The notes under the pieces are model-generated. The model worked only from the letters and a program-made list of their open reading frames with translations, was not told where the DNA came from and ran no database searches. A stretch of 64,000 bases of DNA from Omphiscola glabra (taxonomy: Eukaryota; Mollusca; Gastropoda; Lymnaeidae), in contig OZ024806.1 of the NCBI GenBank assembly GCA_964017045.1, positions 27,187,503 through 27,251,502 on the forward strand, given 5' to 3'. Shown here one piece after another: positions 46,380 to 57,594 of the stretch; the stretch's first letter is position 1, and the number at the start of each line of letters is the position of its first letter. A program made the translations under genes and the position numbers.

Positions 46380-47670
46380 ACAAGGATACCGCTATTGGGA
46401 TTGTATCCATCTGTAAGTGCTGATGTGTCTGACGTGCCGTGTCGGTACAAATGTGTCGTGCCCGAATGACTGTTCTGGTGTGTTAGTATTGACGTGACCG
46501 TGTACGGATGTCATACGTATGTCCGGTATTGATTTTTGAGTAACATCATGTATGTGCCAATGTGCTTGTATAGACATGTTTTTACAAACGTTCGTCGATA
46601 AAATGTATGTGCTAATGTGTTGTTGCTAACTTATTTACTAATATGTGAATTCCAATGTGTATGTGATAATATTTTAGGTTGTTTGTAAGATTTTTTCTGA
46701 AGCTGGTGGATACAAAAACCTAGGTTTTTTTAATTTGTATAGATGGGGCCTGGGGGGGGGGGGGGGGCGTAGTTGTACCAGGTCTAAACAAATCGATCGA
46801 GACTTGGCTGCATGTTCAGTTCCTAGCTTGCATTGAGGCACAATCATCAGCAAACATGACGTCTAAAATAATCATTCTTAAACTTGCGTAATGGCTTGCA
46901 GGCTCCTAAGATTAATTAGATCTCCGTGTGTCCAGTATATCATAGTTACGCCGTCATTATTGTGAAGATAAAAATCAGTCAGCATTGCTGTGAATACGAT
47001 GCTAAACAAAGTTTTGCGGCTTGAACACTGCCTTGTTTTACGCCATTTGTTACAAGAAAAGCCATATACTCATTTCCTTGATCCATCACCCCGACCATCA
47101 TACCATCATGGAGTTTAAGTACTATTGCAATAAATCTACTCGGTGTGTCTGTACTAGCATGGCTGTCCAATTGTGTCAGTACTGGTGTGTCTGTACTACA
47201 GTGTGTACAGCCGTGGCTGCATTAGCACATATTTTCAAAGGTGTCTATACTGGTGTGTCTCATTACTCTGTGTCCGTATTAACATGTCTGTTGAACTTTT
47301 TAGGCACTGGTTTATGTGTATCAGCATGCATGTTCAAGTTGTTCTTATGAATTTTATTACCATGTGTGTTATATTGTGTCAGTACAAGAGTGCATGCCTT
47401 AATGTCTCAGTATTTGTATGACTGTACTTGTGTCTCTGTGTGTGTGTGTGTCTGTAACTGTATCTCTGTATGTGAATGTCTGTACATGTGTCTCTGTATT
47501 TTTTGTGTCTGTACTTGTGTCTCTCTGTTTGTGTGTCTGCACTTGTGTCTCTGTTTTTGTGTGTCTATACTTGTATTTAAAAGTCTGCCCTTCAGTCACT
47601 AGTGTTAGTAAAGCATATTTCGTTATTGTTAGAACGCTATCTTATTATTATTTTGTATTTGTTTTATACC
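46380..47670. other. Degenerate TGTGTCTGTACT repeats 3' of locus F
   Basis: Loose repeats (GATGTGTC.GACGTG, TGTGTCTGTACTTGTGTCTC) at 46390-46680 and 47140-47600, separated by a G-run at 46749-46767. Small frames across them have no support. Confidence 0.55.
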
Positions 47671-47675
47671 TGCAG

Positions 47676-47720
47676 GAAGTACCAAAAGAGTTACGTATGG
47701 CTGACCTAAGGATTTTTTAG
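47676..47720 (+). CDS. Candidate last micro-exon downstream of locus F
   Basis: A good acceptor (TTTTATACCTGCAG) opens a phase-0 frame of 14 codons, EVPKELRMADLRIF, then TAG; AATAAA follows at 47880-47885. It sits at the same relative place as the micro-exon of locus E (42073). The F cargo exon has its own stop and no obvious donor, so this exon would be used only by another isoform or be a relic. Confidence 0.33.
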   Translation, partial: EVPKELRMADLRIF

Positions 47721-47974
47721 ATCGTCCCGTCAAAGGACTACCAAAGAACATCAATGAAAATTTATAAGAGACGTTTTCAGCTAGGCGAGCACTAATGTGT
47801 CCAAGGGATGTTGGTTTTTTGGGGTTTTTTTTTTCAATCTCGGAGGAGTAGATTTGTTTTTAAATTAAAAACAGGTTAGAATAAATCATTTGGTAAAAAA
47901 ATAAAATAATTTCGTTTCATTTTGTCTTATGTGATTTTTTTGAACAAAATGTACGCCTATTTTAATTTGTACTA

Positions 47975-50945
47975 GCGAGTACCCGGCATGCGTTGCAATG
48001 CCACTCATCGAAATAAAGTGTCTGTGTTTTAATAATTTTTGTGTAAGTTCTTCTAATAACCACCTTTTTTTATCTGTCTGATGCGTATTCGAATTAATTA
48101 GAAGGTTTTAAGAAGTGTCAGCAGACCACACGCAGCTGTCAGTGTGGGAAGCATGGATTTTCCAAATTTAGTCCCAAAACTTATAGCGATTGATCCCCCC
48201 ATGCAATAGGTATGTTTAAAATTATATTTATATGGCTCATTTATTACATATAAACAAATGTAGGGCCCCGGCCCCAAAAGTAATATTGTGAAATATTTGT
48301 ACTAAATCAGAAACCTATTTATTAAGTCACATATACAAAATGAAATGTCACAGTTTATATTTAATGTAATTCTCCGACTTATGCAATAGCTCTGCTTGAC
48401 GTTATATTTACATAGCTCATATACGAAAAAAAAAAGAATTTAAGGCCCCCGGCCCAAAGCGGAATATTGTAAAATATTTGCACTTCTTTAGAAACCTAAT
48501 GCGGGCCTGCACACAACAACTCACTGAAAGTTTATCACATTCAGATGAATAGTATAGGAATTCATACGGAAATTATATTTAAATAGCTCATATTAGAAAG
48601 AAAAACTACTATAGGGCCCCGGTCCAAAACTGGTAATTCTTTGTAAAATGAATGGATTTTGATATTCATGGATATACTTTTGTAAATGTATGTAAGTTTT
48701 GTTAACGTCATTGTTTTTCTTAATTCGTAAAATGAGAATATAGCATCTATTTTTGACAACAGTAATATCATTGGATTTAAAGATATAAAATTGTACATAC
48801 CCTATTTCCTAACCCCCATATATATGTACCTAAGAAGGCAAATTATTTGTCAAATTCCTTTTGAGACGTATAGTGTGCTGCCATGTGCAAATTAAACTAT
48901 TGAATTACACCTTCCCCCTCCCCAAAAAAGAGTTTTAAAGAAATTAATAAAATCATCCACGGGATTGTAATCTACTTACTTACGCAAAAACAATTTTTTT
49001 GCACATCAAATGCTTTGTTCTTATTTAAATGAGTGATAAGTGCATTAGTGGATGCTATTTGGATATGTAGTTTCGCTGTACTCATTGCATTAAACGGCAT
49101 TTTCGTATTAAAAGTATATTTAAAGGTTAGGTTTTTTTTATTATTTTACTAATTTATAAATTTCATAAATTTATATTTTTGGAAAGAATAAAAGTAAAAA
49201 TTTATTAAACGATAAAAATAAAAAGCAAAAATTGTATTTCATTTTTTTTAAATTGTAGCAATTTAAAAAGCAATCTATTATATTATTAATTTTACTTTAA
49301 GGAAGGGGGAAATACATTATCAATTTTATTACGCGCAGTTATTAAATCAGATAAATTTTTGCATTGAATAAATAGAAAATTTGAGTTCTGAGGTCATTTG
49401 CATTATTATTTAGAACAAATTAGTTTTACTTTTATTACGCAATATTTGGAACGTACTTAAAAAATGCACTAAAATCAATAGATGTTTTGGTTTCCCCGAT
49501 AAATGTGATTACAGTGCAATTCTTTGATCATAATTTGTTTTTATTAATTTTCATAACTTTCAACCACATATAAAATGTTTAAAATAGTTCCTTAGTTGTT
49601 ACTCCAAATTTATTTGTAATTTATATTATTAATACTTAAAATTTTATTAAAATTAAAGCGAATATATAATATATTTTTCGCATTACCATTGATTCGAGTT
49701 CCTTAAAATAATAGAAGATAACTATGATTGTTTTAAAAAATGGGAACGTATTTAAATCGTATCGGTTCTTTGGAGTTACGGTCAGCATAGATCATTCTTA
49801 TATAATAGATGTATAACTACATCATTGCTATTCAAAATCACAACACATTTACAAAGCTATATCCGATTCTAAAATACGTCACAAAATTCAAGCTTATTTA
49901 TAAAAAAAACAAAACTGCTCTCTACACTAAACATGCAAAAACGTGTTTTCCCTGCTCTTGCTACAAATTGATGTCTGTTGACATTTGTGCAAGGGCGGTT
50001 GAGTTGATTGCTCTGTTTGAAATTATTTTGATAAAGTTTGTTAAAGAAAACAAAACGAATTTAAGGACATCGGCCCATGCGAAATATTTTAAAATGTTGT
50101 TCAAATTTAGAAACATTTGAGGGAGCGCGCATTTCAATTCACCAAAGTTTTTATCGCAATCGGATGAATGGTATAGGAATGCATACGATAATTATATAGA
50201 TAATATAAGGGTGGAAAACGAATTAAGGCCCTCGGCCACAAACTGAATATTGTAGAATTGTTGTATTACTTCAGAAACCTACTTATTATATCACAAAAAT
50301 AAAATAAGAGAACATATTACTGAAGTTGTATCGCATTCAAATAAATGGTATAGTAGCGCATACGGATATTACTTTTTATAAAGCTCATATAAGAAAAATA
50401 ACGATTTTGGGGCCAACGGCCAAAAATTGATTATTTTAAAAGTGTTGTAATTAATTCAGAAACCTACTTATTATGTCACACACACAATTTAATGTCGCTA
50501 TTTGTATTTGATTAAAAATCTATCCATACACACATTAGCTCTGTTTGAAATTTTATTTGTATATCTGATATAGGAAAAATAGAACATAGGGCCCCTGGCT
50601 CAAAACGGAATATTTTAAAACGGTTATAATTATTTCCAAACCTTTTTGGGCGTGCTTGCAACATTTTACCAAAGATTTAGCGCATTCAGACGAATGGTGT
50701 AGGAGCGCAGATAGAAATATTTTTTACAAAGCTCGTATAAGAAAAAGAATGAATGAAGGGCCAACCGCCGAAAACGAAATAATTGAAAAGTTTTTTTAAT
50801 GACGCAGTTAAATGCCCAGGTAGGTGGCCAACAACTCACCAAAGTTTTCTTGCAATCGCTTAAATGGTGTGGGAGCGCATATGAGACAAACAGACATACA
50901 GACATACATACAGACATACATTCATTTTTATATATATAGATAGAA
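47975..50945. mobile_element. Unclassified ~3-kb interspersed repeat with internal direct repeats
   Basis: Starts ACTAGCGAGTACCCGGCATG and CGTTGCAATGCC, ends in ATACAGACATAC and TATATATATAGAT. Inside are about eight diverged units with the order: GAATGGTATAGGA.CGCATACG, AGCTCATAT.AGAAAAA, GGCCC(C)GGCC.AAAACGG, AATATT, CAGAAACCTA(C)TTATTA. The middle (48900-49800) is AT-rich and lacks units. No transposase or reverse transcriptase frame. Confidence 0.55.
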
Positions 50946-51414
50946 TAGATACGGTACCCCTCCCCCCACCTTCTTTTATTTTTTTCCGGAAAGCCCCAAT
51001 TTTTATTGTTACTTATTCTTTAAGTGCTTAAAAAAGATAACTAAATATAGATCCGCATTTTATTAAAGAAGTACTTTTAAGAAAATAATTGACACATTTC
51101 GATTTCAGAAAATATCAATAAATATATTACCCAGCATGTCTGCGTTGTTGAACATTTATCAACGAAAAAAAATCAAACTTACATGTATTTACTATAAAAA
51201 TACATTTGAAAAATAACTTTTCTTACTCTTTTATAGAATCAGAGTTAGGTAGTATGTAGATTTACATTCAAAACCTAAGAAAATGGTTTTAAAAGCCTTT
51301 GTAAAATGCAGTTTTTTTTTTCAAAGAATCCAATCTTATCTAGCAGTGAATTTATGTCATTATATCCAGCAGTTCAAAGATCAGCACTGAGTTTTACGTG
51401 TAAAGTTTAGGTAC

Positions 51415-51560
51415 GTGCACACTCACACACACACACATGTACCCACACACGCACACACATACACACACACGCACCCACACACACACACACACACTCACAC
51501 ACACGAACACACGCACGCACCCACACACCCACGCACACACCCACGCACACAAATTTATAT
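51415..51560. repeat. (CA)n-rich microsatellite
   Basis: CACACA/CGCACA/CCCACA mixture; Cys/Val-rich minus-strand frame is an artefact. A 31-bp tandem duplication (AGATGTTAGCCATAAACAAT) follows at 51655-51715. Confidence 0.92.
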
Positions 51561-51719
51561 TTATAGTTCGTTCCATTTAACCTGAGATCAATTCACGTTT
51601 TTAGGAATGAGAATACACAGATAAGCATATAAAACAACACAGTGTAAACAATAGACAGATGTTAGCCATAAACAATGTAAACAATAGACAGATGTTAGCC
51701 ATAAACAATGTAAAGACAA

Positions 51720-52255
51720 CGCAAAGTTAAAAATGCAAAAAGTATACAATACCCCTGTATACACCGCACAGTGTAAAAAAAAACAGAATGAAGACAACAC
51801 ACTCGGGATGTATTCAACATGTGTAAGTTGTTTACTTTTAAATCTCTCTTTACAAATAATAATCACCGACTTTGCCTGCATTGAAATTCATTTTTTTTTA
51901 AAAATGTGTATAATAAGTGTGTTCCTAAGTCACAAGACAAAACAACTCAACATGTATTATTACATAGCGTGTCTTTATTTCAACTCAGTGCAACGTGGTG
52001 GTCTGGCACACCGGCTCGATATCTGTCATGGAATTATTATAATTTTTTAAATTTAGAGTCCAATAGATCAATCACTTGTGACTGGCTCAATATGAATACT
52101 TCCTGTCAATCCAAAAGAAATGAACAGATATCATCATGATGCAATTTTTATGTTTGATTATGCTGTTAGCATAGATGTGTGTGTAAGGTGGGAACTGAGG
52201 CAGGATTCTTGTGGTGGAACTTGAGATAGAAAAAAAAAAAAAAAAAAGATTGGTT
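51720..52255. other. No supported feature
   Basis: Small overlapping frames (51733-52139) with no recognisable protein and no splice context. An A-run lies at 52231-52246. Confidence 0.4.
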
Positions 52256-52260
52256 TAAAG

Positions 52261-52439
52261 CAGTGGTCGGAAAACTCATAATTCAAATGAACCAAAAAAT
52301 CAGCAGCAAAACGATTAAAAACAATTTGAGAGCCACATTTTTTTTCAAGAACCTTTTGAGAACAATGTTTTTAGGAGTCAAACCCGATTTGTGTCCGACT
52401 GACAGAACCGCACTCACGTCACTAAAGAGCTGACCACTG
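52261..52439. mobile_element. hAT MITE (CAGTGGTCGGCAAAC family), copy 2, inverted
   Basis: CAGTGGTCGGAAAACTCAT to GAGCTGACCACTG, flanked by GTTTAAAG and ATTTAAGG (6 of 8). Internal sequence (AAAACGATTAAAAA, TTTGAGAGCCACA) matches the reverse complement of 44524-44729. Confidence 0.78.
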
Positions 52440-52714
52440 ATTTAAGGTATGGAAGGAACTATAATATTGGACTCTGACATGGTATTGCGGGATAGACTTG
52501 GTTTTGCAAAACAGATGTGTATCTAATGTTTGGGACTGATAATGAATGATTCATGAGTGTAGAGTGGGAAATGATTTAAATACGTTTTGTGTGGGGGTCT
52601 GAATACTGATTTATGATAATGGATATTGGTTTTATTTAAACAAAGAAAACTGGTTTGGGACTGTACATTATTTCTGGCGTGACAGCGGGGTCTGAATTTC
52701 ATTAGTTGATTACG

Positions 52715-53925
52715 AATACACAATGACCTATGGGGTGGGAGCGATTATAGGCTTATTCATTAACACCTATCATTGACTTATTGAGTGGGATCGGTTATTG
52801 ATTTATTCATTAAGAACTATCATTGACTTATGGAGTGAGACCGGTTATAGACTTATTCATTAAGACAAATCATTGACTTATGGAGTGGGACCGGATATAG
52901 ATATTTTTATGAAGACCAATTGTTACGTACTGTTATCAAAATGGAGAATTTAATCTCTTATTTAAGTGTATGGCTCGTTCTAAAACAGTACACAACAAAA
53001 GACGATACTAAATGATAAATACAATAACAAAGAACACGATACTCAAACCAGGGCTAATTACAATTAATACGTTTTAATATGTTAATTATAATCAATCATA
53101 AAATGAAAAGAAATATGCTTAAAACTATTGACTTACAATATATTCTTTGGCTGGTACCGGTACGATGTTAATAAAATAAAATGTGCACAAGTTGTACAAT
53201 GAAGAAAAGAAAGCTACACACACGCAGTAAACAAAGCTCGGTCTCGTAGCACAAATAATACACACACGTATCTCGTGCTAAATGATCTGCCTCTCTCTCT
53301 CATTCAATCTATCGGCCTTTTATAGTCGTTTTATACTGATATCTCTAGAACCGCCTTGCGCATAGTACTCGCTTCTGGCTTTTTTTCCAATTTTCTGCCA
53401 TGTTCCAAAACGAACAGACTATACATTTGTCAACTGTAGCCGAGGTCAAAGGGAGACTATTTTTTAGCCACACACACCCTAAATTCAAAGTACGTGTAGA
53501 GAATGAAGCAAACAAGTCGCCTACATAACACCTATCATTGACTTCTGGAGTGGGACCAGCTATAGATTTATTCCTTAAGACATATAAATGACTTCTGGAG
53601 TGGGACCGGTTATAGATTTATTCATTAAGACATTTTAGTGACTTATGAAGTGGGACCGGTTATAGATTTATTCATTAAGCCATATTAGTGACTTATGGAG
53701 TGGGACCGGTTATATTGACTTATGGAGTGGGACTGGTTATATATTTATTCATTAAGACATATTAGTGACTTATACTTATGGAGTGGGACCGGTTATATAT
53801 TTATTCATTAAGACATATAAGTGACTTATGGAGTGGGACCGGTTATAGATTTATTCATTAAGACATATTAGTGACTTCTGGAGTGGGACCGGTTATAGAT
53901 TTATTCATTAAGACCTATCAGTGAC
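52715..53925. repeat. ~50-bp minisatellite split by an LTR
   Basis: Units of GTGACTTATGGAGTGGGACC then GGTTATAGATTTATTCATTA then AGACATATTA on both sides of the 52921-53530 insertion: about four diverged units to the left, about eight to the right. The right end reaches the stop codon of G1. On the minus strand most units contain AATAAA. Confidence 0.9.
52921..53530. mobile_element. Probable solo LTR, 610 bp
   Basis: Starts TGTTACGTACTG and ends CGCCTACATAACA, so it has TGTTA...TAACA inverted termini. It interrupts the minisatellite and is flanked by CCAAT and CCTAT (4 of 5 identical; CCTAT is the repeat's own sequence). It has a TTTTATA element near 53319 and no coding frame. Superfamily not determined. 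Confidence 0.68.
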
Positions 53926-55728
53926 TTAAGGAGTGGGAGTTGGGTTTGGTGTGGGCGTGGACTCCGTGTCCTGCTCGTCAGAGGTTGCGTTGTAGTAGCG
54001 GTGCTCCAGAACGCTGCTGCAGCTGTCCGATGTGTCGTGTGAATCATAGTTAGACGCGCTATCAAGCAGCGGTTCCGTCGCCTGTGGAGTTAAGGGTGAC
54101 GAATCCACTGACGATTTCGTCGTGTCCCTTATGGAGTCGTAATCGTTGTTGCTCCGGGTTTGCCCTGAATTCGAACCAGAGTTCTGCGGCGAATACAAAA
54201 TGTTGGCCTCCTTGCAAGAGAGACACAGATAAACTATGGAGGCGATTATCAGGGGAAGTAAGACGATTGAGATTACTCCAGCAAGTAAGTAGTAGGCGGA
54301 AACTATACTGATTTTAGTTCTGCCCATGCGGACTACAGCATTAGCGGTATCGGAAAGGTCGTTTGAGGTAATTATATTTACTTGGTGCATGAAGAAGGCT
54401 GTGTTAGATTGGACGGACGTGGCGGTGGATAGAGCTGTGGCTGTAGCCGTACACATACATACTGTCCTATGAAATGTGTGGTCCCCGGGTACATGAAAAG
54501 GAACGGTTGCTTCCGATCGACTCAACTTCAGATTGATTTTGCCGTTGATATCCCTACACGTCACATTTATCTGCACTCTAATTGGATGCGGGACGTTGAC
54601 GTTGCACTGAAAGCTGGAGTTCGCCTCCTTGGAAACCGAATACACTTCCGGAAGTTGTGAGCCGTTCACGTGTTGGAACGTGGGATTCAGACTAATGATG
54701 CGCCCTTGAATTTCCAGGACGGGTGGGTACGCCTCTGTCACGACGCGAACAGTCATCCGCTTTGTGACGCAGTGACCTCGGTCAAGATGAGCCGTACAAT
54801 CACACTTAGCCCCGTGATAGGATTGATTACCGTACACAGTAAAGCTCACACGAGAGGCCGATGTCCCGTGAAACAGAATATTGAGATTCGACCCGACGCA
54901 TGTAACGTTTAGCTTCACTGCTCGGCCCTCTACGCCACCAGTTTGTGAGCACGTTATTTTGGAGTAGGTTCCGATGAAAAGTGTATGCATCCTTGTTATA
55001 ACCTCACCCGGGTCCAATTTAAACACTACACTGGGTCCTAGACTTTGTGTGATCATTTCGGTGACCATACTCCGCGGGTGCTGTCTATATCCGGTCACAT
55101 AATAGTGTGCCTTACACTCAATAACTACACTTCTACTCTCACATCCTAAATCGAGTTTGGAGACGATCTCGTTTATGAAATAAGCACCTTTACTATATTC
55201 GCGGGCTACCGTCGACATATACACATCACCGTCCGTTCTCATGGTTACGTTGATTTGGTCGGGTTTCCAAAGCCACGCCCAGGTACAGTTCAAGGTCACA
55301 TCTGAGTCTTCGCACTGGAGGGCAGGAGAGGGAAGCGTCTCTAGAGACAGCGACGGAAGGCTGACAACTGAAACTTTGTTCGTGCGGAGTCTGTCCGCGA
55401 ACGGAAATATCTCGATGAGAAAACTGTAATATCCTGCCGCCCGTGGGTAATACGTCAGACCGCACACCCCGGAGGTGTATCCATCTTGCTGGGTGAAATT
55501 GTAAGACGGTGAGCCCAGGGCCTCGTTCGTGTTGACATCGTTGAACAACGAGCAGATCTCACAACGAGGCTTGCTTCGGGATGGCGGTACGTGGCAGGTA
55601 ACGATGATGCCTTCGAAGTCCAGCTTGGTGGACAGACAGTGGGGACGGTCTGATGCCTTTAGTATGGCAGACGTATGGATGACGTTTAAAACTGTGATGC
55701 AGACGACTAAAATGAGTAAGATGCCCAT
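53926..55728 (-). CDS. G1: type I membrane protein with Ig-like and CxC domains
   Basis: An uninterrupted 600-codon ORF. Residues 1-20 are a signal peptide (MGILLILVVCITVLNVIHTS). Domain 1 (about 28-120; Cys31, 45, 56, 59, 89) and domain 2 (about 125-215; Cys139, 148, 196, 205, with Trp150) look Ig-like. Domain 3 (about 245-335) and domain 4 (about 365-450) carry NVTC ... CxC (CDC at 309-311, CMC at 424-426). A membrane helix lies at about 480-504 (AGVISIVLLPLIIASIVYLC), then a Ser/Thr/Asp-rich tail with YDSI (530-533) and TPTPNPTPTP. At least eight N-glycosylation sequons. It aligns with G2 throughout the ectodomain and membrane helix. Likely a surface recognition receptor; ligand unknown. 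An intronless gene of this size is unusual in an intron-bearing animal genome. Confidence 0.87.
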   Translation of the reverse strand: MGILLILVVCITVLNVIHTSAILKASDRPHCLSTKLDFEGIIVTCHVPPSRSKPRCEICSLFNDVNTNEALGSPSYNFTQQDGYTSGVCGLTYYPRAAGYYSFLIEIFPFADRLRTNKVSVVSLPSLSLETLPSPALQCEDSDVTLNCTWAWLWKPDQINVTMRTDGDVYMSTVAREYSKGAYFINEIVSKLDLGCESRSVVIECKAHYYVTGYRQHPRSMVTEMITQSLGPSVVFKLDPGEVITRMHTLFIGTYSKITCSQTGGVEGRAVKLNVTCVGSNLNILFHGTSASRVSFTVYGNQSYHGAKCDCTAHLDRGHCVTKRMTVRVVTEAYPPVLEIQGRIISLNPTFQHVNGSQLPEVYSVSKEANSSFQCNVNVPHPIRVQINVTCRDINGKINLKLSRSEATVPFHVPGDHTFHRTVCMCTATATALSTATSVQSNTAFFMHQVNIITSNDLSDTANAVVRMGRTKISIVSAYYLLAGVISIVLLPLIIASIVYLCLSCKEANILYSPQNSGSNSGQTRSNNDYDSIRDTTKSSVDSSPLTPQATEPLLDSASNYDSHDTSDSCSSVLEHRYYNATSDEQDTESTPTPNPTPTP

Positions 55729-55789
55729 CTAGAAATTTTGAATCTTTTTTCTCAATCGTATTCATTAAAAGCGAAATAACGAGGAGCTC

Positions 55790-55796
55790 ATTTATA
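55790..55796 (-). promoter_or_regulatory. TATA box of G1
   Basis: TATAAAT on the minus strand, 62 bp upstream of the G1 ATG. A start about 30 bp downstream would leave a very short 5' untranslated region, consistent with an intronless gene. A CTAG directly before the ATG could instead be a 3' splice site. Confidence 0.5.
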
Positions 55797-55799
55797 TTT

Positions 55800-56930
55800 G
55801 TTCGTCATTTTTTTCGCCTGGCAATTTGAAAGCACATCTTACAGACGGTCCTTACAATGCACATATGCTACATGGATACAGTGGTGGTGTAACGTTCAGT
55901 ACTATGGGAACTGCAATTATATGTGTTATAAGCCCAGGCACAGATGGTGACTTTAGATAAAATTGCTGTAGATGATTAGGTGCATATTATGATTGCAGAT
56001 ACTGGTAGGTTGTGGCTGGTAAAAGTTGATAACTGCAAGTAACTGTGCCGCATGGCTTGGTGCAAGTGCAAGTATCAAGAGAAGGTGGTTATGGTTAGGT
56101 AAAGATGGCAACTACGAGTATGTACGCTAGCTGCGAGGTAGCCAATGAAGTTTCATTTATACCATCTTATCACTCATCTCATTGCTTGACTCCACTCCAA
56201 GCGTCTGTAATTACAAGAATACATTTAGTATCAGACTCTCGCGTAGAATGACTCTGATGACAAACTGTGCCGATAAACCTTGTCAATAAAATCGGCATGA
56301 AGTAAGAGTTTGTCATAATATACGTCAGTTTGATTTGAATTTTTATGTCTATTTATACAAAAATTACTAAATTCATTTTATATTTTCATGTATTGCCATT
56401 TGAAAATTAAAAAAAAAATTCATTTTGCAAATAAAATTTTAAAAAAATATATTTTTCGTGATTCTTTAAACTCACTATGATTTACGTGGTTTTACAGAAT
56501 AATTAAACATTATACCAAACTTACCTCTTTCAATTCAAAAATTACAATGATGATATTTTCTTTCGAAGCTTCAAGTGATTTCAAATAAATACTATTTTGT
56601 TTCTTTGAAATAAGCACACTTTTCGTGTGCTGCTACTAACCACATTGTGTTATAAAATATTTGTCCTGAATTCTTTCAGTGTGCAACACATATATCGACT
56701 TGCACGACGTTAGTCTAATAATGTGTATAATGTTAATCGTTGTCAGATAATAAATAGTACTCTTGTCCTAACCTCCAGCCAACAGTCGTTACGTCCATAT
56801 CTCACCATGATGTCCATATCTCAAACACGTTCCTACAGGCAGTTCTGTATGAGTCATTTGTGAAACAATTTCACTGCCCTGTATTGACCTTGATTTCCGG
56901 ATAACACATGTTTTAATACCGGAACGCAAG
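55800..56930. other. Gene-free stretch upstream of G1
   Basis: AT-rich; degenerate GATNACTG(C/T)AAGTA-like repeats near 55890-56110. No exon supported. Confidence 0.45.
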
Positions 56931-56934
56931 GAAC

Positions 56935-57590
56935 AAGGGGCTTACAGTGTTCAACTACTACATGAACACAAGGAACAGGCGGCTTACAGTATTTAACTAC
57001 TACAGGAACGCAATGAACAAGGGGCTTACAGTGTTCAACTACTACAGGAACACAAGGAACAGGGGGCTTACATTGTTACTACTACCGGAACACAAAATGG
57101 CTAAGGGGCTTACAGTGTTCAACTACTACAGGAACGCAAGGAACAAGGGGCTTACAGTGTTCAACTACTACAGGAACACAAGGAACAGGGGGCTTACAGT
57201 GTTCAACTACTACAGGAACGCAAGGAACAGGGGGCTTACAGTGTTTAACTACTACAGGAACGAAAGGAACAATGGGCTTACATTGTTACTACTACCAGAA
57301 CAAAAAAGGGCTAAGGGGCTTACAGGGATCAACTACTACAGCAGCGGTTCTCAACCTTTCTAACACCGCGACCCCTTAATACAGCTCCTGGCATTGTGGC
57401 GACCCCCACCCACAAAATTACTTTCGTTGCTACTTCTTTAGTGTAGAGTATATGTGTTTTCCGATGGTCCTAGGCGACCCCTGTGAAAGGGTCGTGCGAC
57501 CCACAAAGGGGTCGCGACCCACAGGTTGAGAAACGCTGTACTACAGGATCACAAGGAACAATGGGCTTACAGTGTTCAAAGTTGTCAGTG
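56935..57590. repeat. 42-bp minisatellite interrupted by a hAT MITE
   Basis: About ten units of GGCTTACAGTGTTCAACTAC then TACAGGAACGCAAGGAACAA. The period is a multiple of three, so a 138-codon plus-strand frame opens across it. One unit is split by the element at 57342-57538. Confidence 0.92.
57342..57538. mobile_element. hAT MITE (CAGCGGTTCTCAACCT family), copy 2
   Basis: 197 bp, ends CAGCGGTTCTCAACCT and AGGTTGAGAAACGCTG, with a perfect 8-bp target duplication TACTACAG (57334-57341 and 57539-57546). It landed inside a minisatellite unit. Confidence 0.95.
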
Positions 57591-57594
57591 ACAG

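Noticed and set aside
54084..55765. Small ORFs overlapping G1 on both strands
   Set aside because: Shadows of the long G1 reading frame.
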